Positions 12,896-20,229 of a stretch of DNA of 20,229 nt are shown in pieces. The notes under the pieces were generated by a model. It was not told the origin of the DNA. It saw nothing but the letters and a program-made list of their open reading frames with translations, and did not search any database. The position numbers and the translations under genes were made by a program. This stretch comes from a virus, in IMG/VR virus record IMGVR_UViG_3300045922_000028, positions 1-20,229 of that record; one strand, given 5' to 3'. Numbering within the stretch: the first letter of the stretch is position 1; every line of letters starts with the position of its first letter.

Positions 12896-13677
12896 GGGTT
12901 ACCGCCATACCACTGGTTGTAGCTTTGGTGGGTATCGGGCACGTTCTGGCCGCCGTAGCTGGTCGATGCCCGCTGCGTGTATCGTTGCTTGCACCGCGGC
13001 AGAAGCCGGTTGTAGATGAACATGGTCCCGGCAGTCGGGTCGATCTCGTCAAGGCCGGTCAGACGAATTGCGGTGCCGGCCACGAGCAAATCGTCAAACT
13101 CGGGCGGCAGCGGCAACGGGTCGGTAAGGGTCAACGGCTGGATCGGACGCCAATCGGCCAAATCCGACCGATAGAACAGGGTCAACGGGTCAAATCCGGG
13201 CAACAGCACCATCGTCGATGCGCCGTCCACCAGGCGGCCATTGCCGTCTATCGTCAGATTGGCAGGCGAAGCTACGCTGACAAAGGCCATGCGAGCACCA
13301 TCCGAAGGATTGGACGGAAGATAGACGGTTCCAGCCGAACCTCCACGCCACAGCACCCGAGAGTTCTGCGGCGGCTGGCTCACATAGGCTGTGGACGCTG
13401 GCGTTCTTTCGCCAATCGGAAAGGTCTGGTCGTAGTCTGACTGGTTGGACGGAAAGGGAAGCGCCACCGGATCCGCGTTGAGCGGCGCGGTGATCTGCAC
13501 AGTAGGCACAGCCCACTCAGAAAGGTTCTCCCCGATCTCCGCGCCAAACAGGGACATAAGGAAGCCATTGAGCCGCGACAGGCCCTCATCAAGTTCCGCT
13601 GGCGTGAAAGCGGGGCTGTTGATGGTCTTGATCGCTGCCTCTCTGTAGGCGCGCTCTACGGCTTCCTGTGCGAGCAT
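12889..13677 (-). CDS. Head-tail adaptor, P22 gp4-like
   Basis: This encodes 262 residues. The N-terminal 45 residues (AVERAYREAAIKTINSP, TPAELDEGLSRLNGFLMSLFG) match the helical start of P22 gp4-type proteins, which form a ring under the portal after DNA packaging. A C-terminal LPPEFDDLLVAGTAIRLTGL element at about 190-209 is also typical. Between them, residues about 100-180 form a beta-rich insertion (VLWRGGSAGTVYLPSNP, LTLFYRSDLADWRPI), which makes the protein longer than P22 gp4. The tail end is rich in Gln, Ser, Tyr and Trp (YNQWYGGNPW). Its start codon shares one base with the stop of the 68-residue gene (TGATG). The next gene encodes gp10-N, as expected from the P22 order 5-4-10. Confidence 0.8.
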   Translation of the reverse strand: MLAQEAVERAYREAAIKTINSPAFTPAELDEGLSRLNGFLMSLFGAEIGENLSEWAVPTVQITAPLNADPVALPFPSNQSDYDQTFPIGERTPASTAYVSQPPQNSRVLWRGGSAGTVYLPSNPSDGARMAFVSVASPANLTIDGNGRLVDGASTMVLLPGFDPLTLFYRSDLADWRPIQPLTLTDPLPLPPEFDDLLVAGTAIRLTGLDEIDPTAGTMFIYNRLLPRCKQRYTQRASTSYGGQNVPDTHQSYNQWYGGNPW

Positions 13678-13883
13678 CAGAACATATCCGTCTCAACGTC
13701 GGGTTCGGCTTCGCTCTCGACGACCTTCTTTGGACGACCCCGAGGCTTGGGCTCTTCGGTTTTCGACTCAACCACCTTGGAAGGGTGATCTTGCCAGCCC
13801 TCGGGAACTTCCTCGGCCGACCTGAAAATAGCCGACTGACCGCCAGGGCCGTAGCGGAATGAGGGGAATGTTTGGGCGCCCAT
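13677..13883 (-). CDS. Small 68-residue protein with AT-hook-like motif
   Basis: This encodes 68 residues; the ATG has a good ribosome site (AAAGGAAAGG) about 7 bases upstream. The N-terminal part (FRYGPGGQSAIFRSAEEVPEGWQDHP) resembles small proteins found beside capsid genes in many phages. The second part is charged, with a PRGRPKK element like an AT-hook, repeated VVES stretches, and an acidic C-terminus. It may bind DNA or the capsid. It has no membrane segment or Cys. It lies between the collagen-like gene and the gp4-like gene. The role is unknown. Confidence 0.65.
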   Translation of the reverse strand: MGAQTFPSFRYGPGGQSAIFRSAEEVPEGWQDHPSKVVESKTEEPKPRGRPKKVVESEAEPDVETDMF

Positions 13884-13886
13884 GTA

Positions 13887-13909
13887 AATGCCTTTCCTTT
13901 GGTGGCATT
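13887..13909 (-). promoter_or_regulatory. Short hairpin enclosing the ribosome site of the 68-residue gene
   Basis: A six-base inverted repeat (AATGCC / GGCATT) flanks an 11-base loop that holds the A/G-rich ribosome site. It lies in the 46-base gap after the collagen-like gene. The stem is short, so any effect on translation is uncertain. Confidence 0.35.
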
Positions 13910-13929
13910 ACGCCTGCATATAAGAAAAA

Positions 13930-15090
13930 TCAAGCCGCACGGAACAGGACAAACGCAGGAGCGTTGGTTGAAAGATGCGAACTGCTAAAAGTCCAATCAG
14001 GGGCAGAACCTCCGTATGTTACTGTGCGAGACAGAGAAAGACGGACAACCGGGGTAGAAGCGTTAGTAATACTCAAAACATAAGAAGCCCCGACACCGAG
14101 TATTCGGAGAGTTTGTGTTGAGTTTGTCCACGTCCCTACCCAATACAGCTTCCCTTTCAGGAAGGTAAACGAGATTGACTCCATAACAGTAGCAACCGAA
14201 GAACAGTCAATGTCACCAGTCTGTGCCAGAATTGTTGACGGATAGCCGTTGCTGTCCGTATCGTAGATCACCACGCGGCACAAAGAGGAACCAACTCCGG
14301 TAGAAATAGAGACGCCCGCTTGGTCAATTGTTTGATCTACGGCGCAAAACATGGGCGAGACCGTCATTCGACCAGCCGCTTGGCCGGCAGTCGAACGAGC
14401 GGTAGCGTTCATGTTGTTGGTAAAGAACAGCCCCGCCGGGTAAAGGAGGGGGTTCATAATCATCTGACCGACACCGTCTGCTCCCGGTGGGCCAGTCGGG
14501 CCAGTGGGGCCAGTGGGGCCAGTGGGGCCTTGAGGACCAGTCGCGCCAGTAAAACCAATGGGGCCAGCAGGGCCTTGGGGGCCTTGGGGGCCTTCGGGGC
14601 CAACCGGGCCTTGAGGGCCAGTAGCCCCGTCAGCACCTGGAACACCGGGGTTTCCTTGCGGTCCTTGGGGGCCAACCGGGCCTTGGGGGCCAGTAGCCCC
14701 GTCGGCACCGGGAGCACCGGGAGCGCCAGGAGCGCCATCCGCGCCAGCCGGTCCTGCGGGTCCAATTGGGCCTTGGGGACCGGCAGGACCAGTAGGGCCG
14801 GCTGGACCAGTAGGACCAGTAGGGCCGGCAGGACCAGTAGGACCGGGCGGGCCTTGGGGGCCGGGAGGACCGGGGGGACCAGCGCCACCGCCGCCACCGC
14901 CGCCCGGAAAGGCCGAGACGTTGCCATCCGTCAACAGGTATACCCCGTTGGTGTCCTTGGCATAATACATGGAGAAAACCCCAGGGGGCATAGGACGCCC
15001 CACCGGGATTTGAGAGATCGGGCCAACTCGGGCTATATCAAGCCAGAGATTGCCGAAACCGCCATCTTGTATGGGTTCTTTCGGTGGCAT
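13930..15090 (-). CDS. Collagen-like trimeric fibre protein
   Basis: This encodes 386 residues. Residues 1-62 ([41 protein letters not shown]) form the N-terminal part, followed by a run of seven glycines. Residues 71-205 are 45 perfect Gly-X-Y triplets, mainly GPQ, GPT, GPA and GAD, which would form a collagen-type triple helix. Bacterial and phage collagens of this kind rely on folding domains rather than hydroxyproline. The C-terminal 180 residues are beta-rich ([30 protein letters not shown]) like fibre-tip domains. The protein is probably a trimeric fibre or head/neck decoration. A good AAGGGG ribosome site lies four bases upstream of ATG, after the coat-gene terminator. The triplets are unmistakable; the location on the virion is inferred. 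Confidence 0.88.
   Translation of the reverse strand: MPPKEPIQDGGFGNLWLDIARVGPISQIPVGRPMPPGVFSMYYAKDTNGVYLLTDGNVSAFPGGGGGGGAGPPGPPGPQGPPGPTGPAGPTGPTGPAGPTGPAGPQGPIGPAGPAGADGAPGAPGAPGADGATGPQGPVGPQGPQGNPGVPGADGATGPQGPVGPEGPQGPQGPAGPIGFTGATGPQGPTGPTGPTGPTGPPGADGVGQMIMNPLLYPAGLFFTNNMNATARSTAGQAAGRMTVSPMFCAVDQTIDQAGVSISTGVGSSLCRVVIYDTDSNGYPSTILAQTGDIDCSSVATVMESISFTFLKGKLYWVGTWTNSTQTLRILGVGASYVLSITNASTPVVRLSLSRTVTYGGSAPDWTFSSSHLSTNAPAFVLFRAA
14476..14880 (-). repeat. Gly-X-Y collagen-like repeat region, 45 triplets
   Basis: The run of GGN-CCN-NNN codons is unbroken. Nine-base micro-repeats (GGGGCCAGT on the plus strand) are clustered near 14490-14530. Such DNA is prone to slippage, so triplet number may vary between relatives. 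Confidence 0.93.
14599..14709 (-). repeat. 39-base direct repeat inside the collagen-like region
   Basis: Copies at 14599-14637 and 14671-14709 differ at two bases and are 72 bases (eight triplets) apart. Both code [13 protein letters not shown]. The similarity suggests duplication of an eight-triplet block. Confidence 0.8.
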
Positions 15091-15103
15091 GACGCCCCTT
15101 AAA
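15091..15103 (-). promoter_or_regulatory. Ribosome binding site of the collagen-like gene
   Basis: AAGGGG lies four bases before the ATG, between the end of the coat-gene terminator and the gene start. It is a strong match and fits well-expressed structural protein translation. Confidence 0.6.
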
Positions 15104-15106
15104 CCG

Positions 15107-15141
15107 AAAAAGGAGGGGGAAGGCTCTTGACCTTCCCCCTC
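15107..15141 (-). terminator. Factor-independent terminator after the coat protein gene
   Basis: Reading the minus strand, the stop of the coat gene is followed six bases later by a perfect 11-base stem (GAGGGGGAAGG / CCTTCCCCCTC) with a seven-base loop, then two bases and TTTTT. This is a strong intrinsic terminator. It sits between the coat gene and the rest of the late genes, so it would reduce downstream expression relative to the capsid, or need antitermination. Confidence 0.88.
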
Positions 15142-15147
15142 TCGTGG

Positions 15148-16491
15148 TCAGGCGGTGCCAGCAACCAGAGCGCCCATGAACGGATCCATGTTCTCGGCGC
15201 CGTAGATGCAATCCCACCGATGGATGTGCTGGCCGGTAGCAATGTCCGACCCGCGCCAGTAGCGAATGGAGATACCCGTTTCGGGATCCACCGCGTAGCT
15301 GGATTCGCCCGTGAAAGGCTGATGCAGCCGAGCACTCACCAACTGGATCGCGGAGCGGGTCCACGCACCCCGGAGACGGCGGGTCAGGTTGGCCGGGCCA
15401 AGGTGGGTGACAACCGCATTGTCCACCGCAGCAGCGTTGACGGTGGCGAACGCAGTGTTGGCTGCGGTCGAGATACCGTCGTTGGTGCCTTGGACGATCA
15501 GCGGGGGGTTGACGATGAGGTTCATGGCACCGCCAGCGTCGGCAACGATCGGCGTGTTGAGCGGGGAACCGACCGGAACCGAACCCGAAGCAGTCGAGGA
15601 GCCACCAAGCACCGTGAACTGTTGGAGGTAGGGAAGCTGGACATTGTTCCGCCAATCCCACGCGAACACGTTGGCGATAGTGAGGATTTCACCAACCCGA
15701 ACAGTGGCGCCGGCCGCTTGACCGTCAACCGTGAGGGTCTGGACCATGGTGTCCTTCACATCACGATAGTTGACGCTCAGAGTGCCGTTGTTGATCAACG
15801 TCGTGCCCGCCGCAACACGGGTGCCGTTCGTGACCGCCGGGCATTGCTGCGTGGCGTAGAGGTCAATCTCCGAAAGGATCGGGATGCGAATCCTGTTCAG
15901 TGCATCCCGGTTCACGTTCTGGATGTTGCCACCGATCAGCGAACCACGGATGTTCTCGCCATCCTCGAACAGAACGGTCGAAACCAGGTCCGTGTTCGGA
16001 ACACCGAGGTTCATCAGTCGGGTATGAACCCGATTGAAGGCCGCAGGGCTCTGGATGAAATTATCCGGGTCCGTTGCCGGCGTCGAACCACCGACGTAGG
16101 AGAAGAACTTGGCCACCTGACGCTGAAGATGCGCGTCGATCTGGTGAGCAAGCGTCGAAGCAGCCGACTTCATGACCTCCGAACGCATGAGCGCGTTGTA
16201 GGATTCGACATACTCGATGTCGCCCACAGCCACGTGGACCTTCGCATACTGGTCCACCGCAATGTCGATGGAACCAGTGATGATGTCCTGGGTCGCCAGC
16301 GCGGCGCTCTTGGCCGAAGCATCGTTGCGAGCGAACCGCGGAGGACGCTTCACATTGATCTTGAGGCCGTTTTCGTCGGTCACCTGGTCCCGGAACGTGC
16401 CCTTGACCAGCTTCCCGGTCACGAGTTGGTTCTTGGCCAGAAGGAGCATGACATTCGCATACTCCTGTGCGTTGAGAAACTGGTTTGCCAC
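15148..16491 (-). CDS. Major capsid protein, P22 coat-like
   Basis: This encodes 447 residues with a GTG start; the ATG five bases upstream is out of frame, and a TAAGGGG ribosome site lies eight bases before the GTG. The N-terminal part (GTFRDQVTDENGLKINVKRPPRFARND, then IAVDQYAKVHVAVGD) and the helical segment with SYNALMRSEVMKSAASTLAHQID fit the HK97-fold coat of the P22 family. Residues about 240-300 (DTMVQTLTVDGQAAGATVRVGEILTIANVFAWDWRNN) look like the inserted I-domain typical of P22 coat. The C-terminal part (RGSDIATGQHIHRWDCIYGAENMDPFMGALVAGTA) is the final strand region. The scaffolding gene is directly upstream and a terminator directly downstream. Size and order match P22 gene 5. 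Confidence 0.88.
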   Translation of the reverse strand: MANQFLNAQEYANVMLLLAKNQLVTGKLVKGTFRDQVTDENGLKINVKRPPRFARNDASAKSAALATQDIITGSIDIAVDQYAKVHVAVGDIEYVESYNALMRSEVMKSAASTLAHQIDAHLQRQVAKFFSYVGGSTPATDPDNFIQSPAAFNRVHTRLMNLGVPNTDLVSTVLFEDGENIRGSLIGGNIQNVNRDALNRIRIPILSEIDLYATQQCPAVTNGTRVAAGTTLINNGTLSVNYRDVKDTMVQTLTVDGQAAGATVRVGEILTIANVFAWDWRNNVQLPYLQQFTVLGGSSTASGSVPVGSPLNTPIVADAGGAMNLIVNPPLIVQGTNDGISTAANTAFATVNAAAVDNAVVTHLGPANLTRRLRGAWTRSAIQLVSARLHQPFTGESSYAVDPETGISIRYWRGSDIATGQHIHRWDCIYGAENMDPFMGALVAGTA

Positions 16492-16506
16492 GGCATTTAC
16501 CCCTTA
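16492..16506 (-). promoter_or_regulatory. Ribosome binding site that decides the GTG start of the coat gene
   Basis: The last codons of the scaffold gene form TAAGGGG, eight bases before the GTG. An ATG lies between them but in another frame. The site supports GTG as the start. Confidence 0.6.
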
Positions 16507-17453
16507 CTGTTGACCATCTTTTCGAAGGCCAGAAAATCTGCGGTTGCCGCCGAAGTGCTGAACTGGCCCGTGGACCCCCTGGCGGGACTGATGGGGTCCG
16601 GTGCGCTCGAAACAATCTTTGGCTTGGGACGGGCTGGCTGAGACATCTCGGCCTCTTTCCGGCCAAACCAGAGAGCCTGCTGCCGCGGGTTCATGTCAGC
16701 GACCTTGGCCGCCTCCACCGGATTTTGAGCGAGATAGTAGAGAATCTCAGCGGCGACCTTTGTTTCCGCTGCGGTCTCGAACATCTCCTGGGTCAGAGGG
16801 AACTCGCCATTCTTGGCGGCTTCCACAACGACCGTATCAAAATCGGAGAACTTGGCTTGGCCGATTTCCGTGACCTGGGCAGCCTTTTCGCGGACTTGAG
16901 CAAGATGTTGCTCGGCAGCAGCCGCGCGCTGAGCTTCTTCCTGCTTTCGCAGGAGCGCCTGTATTTTCTGCTCCGCGCGGAAATCCGCCAGATCAGAGAA
17001 ATACTGCGGGTCCAGTTCCCCATACCGATAATTTCTCGGATCGGGGCCTTGAACAGTCGGATCTCTATTCCCCTCGGCAACAGGTGTCAAGGGGTCTTCC
17101 TTTGCAGCTTTCGCGGCCGCTAGTTCGGCTTCGAGTTGCCGAAGCCGAGTGCGCTGTGCAAGGGCTTCGCGCTCCCAATACCGACGATCCGCCGTCAGTT
17201 TGTTGATGCGTTCGGCGGTGGTTCGCTTGGACTTGTTGAGTTTTTCGACTTCCTCGCTATCTTCAGCGCCGCTGTCGTCATCTCCGCCTGCATCATCGCC
17301 AGTCTCGCCGGCGTCAGCAGCCACAGGAACCGCGTCTTCGGGCTCATCCCTGGTTTCCTCCTTGGGAGCCTCACGCAACGCAGCCGGCGTGAAGATCGAA
17401 ATATCGGTTTCCTGAGTGTCAACCGCGTTTGCGTCGGGGTTCTGTTCGGTCAT
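16497..17453 (-). CDS. Scaffolding protein, P22 gp8-like by position
   Basis: This encodes 318 residues from the ATG of MTEQNPDANAV; the longer open frame upstream overlaps the portal gene and is not coding-like. The start lies 35 bases inside the end of the portal gene. The protein is highly charged: acidic N-terminal third (about 15-80, with DAGGDDDSGAEDSEEVEKL), then a long helix with coiled-coil character (about 85-135, RRYWEREALAQRTRLRQLEAE) and another at about 165-210. The C-terminus is basic and polar (ARPKPKIVSS, ending FLAFEKMVNSKG), as in scaffolds that bind coat. A flexible acidic, helical protein directly before the coat gene, about the length of P22 gp8, is the standard scaffold. 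No cleavage site is seen. Confidence 0.8.
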   Translation of the reverse strand: MTEQNPDANAVDTQETDISIFTPAALREAPKEETRDEPEDAVPVAADAGETGDDAGGDDDSGAEDSEEVEKLNKSKRTTAERINKLTADRRYWEREALAQRTRLRQLEAELAAAKAAKEDPLTPVAEGNRDPTVQGPDPRNYRYGELDPQYFSDLADFRAEQKIQALLRKQEEAQRAAAAEQHLAQVREKAAQVTEIGQAKFSDFDTVVVEAAKNGEFPLTQEMFETAAETKVAAEILYYLAQNPVEAAKVADMNPRQQALWFGRKEAEMSQPARPKPKIVSSAPDPISPARGSTGQFSTSAATADFLAFEKMVNSKG

Positions 17454-19521
17454 CGTCACCGTCCTCTTGCAAAGAATTGGCCAGTTCCATGGCCTTGAAA
17501 ATCTTGTCCGAATCTCTGGTTTCCACCTTGGCGTCCACGTCACGAGCCCGAGCATCGGCGTCAGACAAAGCCTTGCGTGCGGTTGCCCGAAGATTGACAG
17601 CGCGGGCCATCCGTTCGGCGACTTCGGCCCGGACAGCCTGAATCTCGGCTTCCTTCAGCTTCATGTCGATCTCCGCAGCCATCTGCGCCGCCCGGCTTTG
17701 CTGCTCCTGCATTTCCTGCATTTCAGGCGGCAATTCATCGGGCGGAACGACGCCGGGCGGCAGATTCAGACGGAAACGACGCGCAAATTCGGACGCCTGG
17801 GGCCAATCCTGGGCTTCTGCGACCAAATCCATCACGAGAGCGGCGCTTTCGGGCGCTGCGTTCACGAAAGTCATCATCTGTTCGGCCGCCAGAGCCCGTT
17901 TTGTGACTGTCGCGGGGCCAGTCGTCACCGCCAGACCATATTTGCCCATGGTGATGTCGCTATCGGGGTCCGTAGGGTCGTTGATAACGACCTGAAGGGC
18001 CTTGTCCTTCTCCCCGAGGATCGTAACCGTCCGCATCGTGTCGTAAACGGTCGGAATAAGTTCCAGAAGGTTCTTCGCGCACCGTTCTTCGGCAATCCGA
18101 AGCCGGTCGTGGTAGACGAAACTGCCAAGATCGCTGACGGACTGGCGCGCCTGAATGGCTTTTCCAGACACTTCGTTCGATTTCTGGCCCAAAGACGCCT
18201 CGTGGATGTTGGACACATCCCGGATGTCCTGCACGGACATCTGTGTCTCGGTCAGCAACGCCGCGTCGAGCGCTGGCGGATCTTGCCGCTTGGGCTCCAT
18301 GCCCTCCGAGTTGTAGATCAGCAACGGATCGTCACTCAGATGGCTGTTCCGCCACTCCTTTTCGTATCCCGCAACGGCTTCCTTGGTCGCCACCCACTTG
18401 TTGCGGGGCGCTGCGACCATCTGTTCGGCCGCAATCGAGCGTTGGTAGTTGTGAAGGCGCTGAGGGTCTTTGAGAAGCCTCACCAGGCCCCAACGATGCA
18501 CCTTGTCGCCCTCTCGCAGTTCCCATCCGGGAACCCGGTAAACCGGAACAGACGACACAGGAAGCGTGTAGGGGCCTTCGAGGATGTCTCCGCCCGAGCA
18601 AAGATACTTCTGGCAGACGATCCGGGGCACGTCGCGGACCATCGGTGTGCCGTCAGGGCGCCGGACAATCGCTTCGGGGTTCGGAGAACCGTCCGGCAGG
18701 ATGGAAATGACCGAAAGACGCTCCTCAAGCGTCTCCGGTTCGATCTCGACCGTGCTTCCGCTCTGAAGCAGGGCAATCGTGCGCCGGCCATCCTCGATCC
18801 GCCGCCAGTAGCTGACCACCTTGATGCAGTCGAATGCATACCAGGTCGTCGTGCCGGTGCCCGTGGTGGCCGCGGAATCCCCGAATCCGGTGGTCGCCGC
18901 CCACGGATAGCGCGCTTTGAAATCGCCGATTGCGATGTCGTCCACCACAAACGCAAAACGGCTGTCTCCCGCGCACGGAAGAACGGCCATGGGGTCGAAC
19001 ACAGCCGCAAAGGGGTTGGCAATCGGCTCGATCTTGGCGTCTTGGTAGAACACCTCGTCATTACTGTATTCCAGGCAAAGCTGGAACGCCCCGATACCGC
19101 AGATGGTCTGGTATTTCATCGCCTCATCGCGGGCAAAATCGGACTGCGAGTTCTTGAATATGGCCCTGATGATCCCCTGGCGGACTTCCGCGATCTCCCG
19201 CGTGCCATCCTGCATGGGGTATACCCGGATTTCAGTCTCGTTCATGAGACGATTTCCGATGATCTGCGCCACAAACGCAGGAAGGCGGTTGATCGTCAGG
19301 CAGGGCTTGCGCGCTCTCTTGCGCTGTTTGAGGACGTTCGAGTCCCACTGTTCGCCAAAAGTAAACCGGATGTCTTCCAGCGCCGCAATACGATTGTCGT
19401 TATCGGCCTCGATCCCCTGGTCGAAGCGTTTACGCATCTCGGAGAGGAACTCCTCGGCGTCTCTGTAGCCTTTGGGGACCGCTGGTTTGCGGCGTCGGGA
19501 CGTATCGGTGTCGTAAGCCAT
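17419..19521 (-). CDS. Portal protein, P22-like
   Basis: This encodes 700 residues, close to the P22 portal length. The ATG follows directly after the terminase stop, with GGTGG upstream. The N-terminal part (EFLSEMRKRFDQGIEADNDNRIAALEDIRFTFGEQWD) and RKRARKPCLTINRLPAFVAQIIGN at about 66-90 are hallmarks of P22-type portals. The middle contains HRWGLVRLLKDPQRLHNYQRS, typical of this family, then QDIRDVSNIHEASLGQKSNEVSGKAI. The last 100 residues (about 590-690) are a long charged helix (QQSRAAQMAAEIDMKLKEAE) that would make the barrel reaching into the capsid. The ring of twelve portals is the vertex through which DNA is packaged and ejected. The neighbours (terminase, scaffold, coat) confirm it. 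Confidence 0.92.
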   Translation of the reverse strand: MAYDTDTSRRRKPAVPKGYRDAEEFLSEMRKRFDQGIEADNDNRIAALEDIRFTFGEQWDSNVLKQRKRARKPCLTINRLPAFVAQIIGNRLMNETEIRVYPMQDGTREIAEVRQGIIRAIFKNSQSDFARDEAMKYQTICGIGAFQLCLEYSNDEVFYQDAKIEPIANPFAAVFDPMAVLPCAGDSRFAFVVDDIAIGDFKARYPWAATTGFGDSAATTGTGTTTWYAFDCIKVVSYWRRIEDGRRTIALLQSGSTVEIEPETLEERLSVISILPDGSPNPEAIVRRPDGTPMVRDVPRIVCQKYLCSGGDILEGPYTLPVSSVPVYRVPGWELREGDKVHRWGLVRLLKDPQRLHNYQRSIAAEQMVAAPRNKWVATKEAVAGYEKEWRNSHLSDDPLLIYNSEGMEPKRQDPPALDAALLTETQMSVQDIRDVSNIHEASLGQKSNEVSGKAIQARQSVSDLGSFVYHDRLRIAEERCAKNLLELIPTVYDTMRTVTILGEKDKALQVVINDPTDPDSDITMGKYGLAVTTGPATVTKRALAAEQMMTFVNAAPESAALVMDLVAEAQDWPQASEFARRFRLNLPPGVVPPDELPPEMQEMQEQQSRAAQMAAEIDMKLKEAEIQAVRAEVAERMARAVNLRATARKALSDADARARDVDAKVETRDSDKIFKAMELANSLQEDGDDDRTEPRRKRG

Positions 19522-20229
19522 CTAGAGCATCCACCCACCTTCGGAGTTTTCGAACTCATGATACGACACTGCCACAGTCGGGGTCGATTCTACCTCGCTC
19601 AAGGAAACCCGGCGTTCTGGTTTTGGCTCAAAATACTCTTTTGAGGCAAAAGTCAAGGCCAGGGCGTCCCCGAGATCGGGCGACCGCAATCCTCGGGTCT
19701 TCATGTCGGCCTTCGACATCAGTAACCAATCGAGGTTCGTGCGGTGTATCTGGCGGACTGACACGAGATCGGAAGCAAGGTCATCGTCATTCGGTATCGA
19801 GGCATAGCCCTCGGGGTCTTCCAGCCACTCTTTCAGCCTGCCATACATCTCCGCCCGCCGGTTCTCCGGCCCTACGCGGCTGCGGTTGGCCATCTTCATC
19901 TGCGAGGGCGACCCAAAGCTGACTGCCCGTATCTTGTCGCTGTATGAAGGGCCGTAGGCTCTCAGGGACGTGACGATCGCCTGCCCCATGTTTCCGCTGT
20001 CGATATTCACGCGGTCGGGGTCGTGTCGGTCGATCATGTCTTTTACCCATTGAACGGCCTCAGCGTGTTGAAGTTTCGTGCGCCATTCCTTGACTGTCAC
20101 GGCGTTGCCATGGCGCACGATGATGGCGAAGCGGTCCCCGCCACCGCCAGCCGGGTCGACGCCCATGATCTTCGGGCCAGCCGGAATCGTATCGCGGCCA
20201 CGGGCTCGCAGAACCGCCGCAGGGTTGAT
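19522..20229 (-). CDS. Terminase large subunit, C-terminal nuclease part (partial)
   Basis: This encodes the last 235 residues; the 5' end continues past the right edge of the window in the same open frame. A Met at 20166 is internal and not the true start. The part shown is the RNase H-like nuclease domain: GVDPA with Asp25 (window numbering), VNIDSGNMG with Asp77, and SPDLGDALAL with Asp188 near the end, which together form the metal-binding acidic triad of headful or cos-cutting terminases. This nuclease cuts concatemeric DNA while the absent N-terminal ATPase drives packaging through the portal encoded by the next gene. The stop TAG abuts the portal ATG without a gap. The tail (FEPKPERRVSLSEVE) is probably a docking segment. 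Confidence 0.92.
   Translation of the reverse strand: MNPAAVLRARGRDTIPAGPKIMGVDPAGGGGDRFAIIVRHGNAVTVKEWRTKLQHAEAVQWVKDMIDRHDPDRVNIDSGNMGQAIVTSLRAYGPSYSDKIRAVSFGSPSQMKMANRSRVGPENRRAEMYGRLKEWLEDPEGYASIPNDDDLASDLVSVRQIHRTNLDWLLMSKADMKTRGLRSPDLGDALALTFASKEYFEPKPERRVSLSEVESTPTVAVSYHEFENSEGGWML

Noticed and set aside
14476-14880. A CRISPR or satellite array suggested by the repeated bases
   Set aside because: The repeats are in-frame glycine-proline codons without unique spacers; they code a collagen-like stretch.
14320-15102. A plus-strand repetitive protein (Ser/Ala/Gly-rich) opposite the collagen-like gene
   Set aside because: It is the complement of Gly-X-Y codons. The minus-strand frame has perfect triplets, a good ribosome site and sensible end domains.
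15127-16641. A 504-residue plus-strand open frame over the coat gene
   Set aside because: It mirrors the coat gene and crosses its terminator and the scaffold end. The Arg/Val/Asp-rich product is typical of antisense frames in GC-rich DNA.
17416-19644. A 742-residue plus-strand open frame over the portal gene
   Set aside because: It is the antisense shadow of a clear portal gene. Its residues show no domain, and the operon is on the minus strand.

Overview
The window is a densely packed late (virion and lysis) region of a tailed phage or prophage, short-tailed and P22-like in its head module. Almost everything is on the minus strand and reads from the right edge to the left. The genes abut or overlap by 1 to 59 bases, with no gap above 60 bases in the late block, so it looks like one long late operon. 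The base composition is GC-rich. A protein with an alphaproteobacterial-type PEP-CTERM tail (VPEP, W, MM, GFG, RRR) at the left edge suggests an alphaproteobacterial host, possibly a sphingomonad. There is no integrase, tRNA or att site in view, so free phage versus prophage cannot be decided.

Right to left on the minus strand, the head module is: the C-terminal nuclease part of the large terminase (cut by the window edge), a 700-residue P22-type portal, a scaffolding protein and a P22-type coat protein with a likely I-domain insertion. A strong factor-independent terminator follows the coat gene. The order terminase-portal-scaffold-coat is that of P22 (genes 2-1-8-5). After the terminator comes a collagen-like fibre with about 45 uninterrupted Gly-X-Y triplets, then a 68-residue protein with an AT-hook-like motif, then the neck. 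The neck has a gp4-like adaptor and a gp10-like plug protein that is split into two ORFs. The two halves are separated by a gene for a lectin-like (LamG/concanavalin-type) structural protein, and the second half carries a repeat array at its start. A tail-fibre-like protein follows.

The ejection-protein set occupies about 3.7-8.7 kb and resembles P22 genes 14-7-20-16 by size and order. It comprises a 158-residue GNAT-like protein, a 231-residue protein ending in an S74-type domain with a Ser-Lys pair, a 544-residue protein with a lytic transglycosylase (SLT) domain, and a 729-residue protein with an N-terminal 17-residue repeat.

Then come a small coiled-coil/membrane protein, a metallophosphoesterase with an N-terminal helix-turn-helix, a 52-residue GTG-start gene, and a lysis cassette of GH24 endolysin, holin-like protein, Rz-like and Rz1-like spanins. 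These last genes are chained by four-base ATGA/GTGA overlaps. Converging on them from the left on the plus strand are two overlapping genes: the PEP-CTERM protein and a 64-residue helix-turn-helix protein.

The most unusual points are the split gp10-like gene with an intervening lectin-like gene and repeat array, the collagen-like fibre between coat and neck genes, the S74-type domain on an ejection-sized protein, the HTH-phosphoesterase in the late operon, and the PEP-CTERM/HTH pair beside the lysis genes. Family names are from reading motifs by eye; no database search was run.
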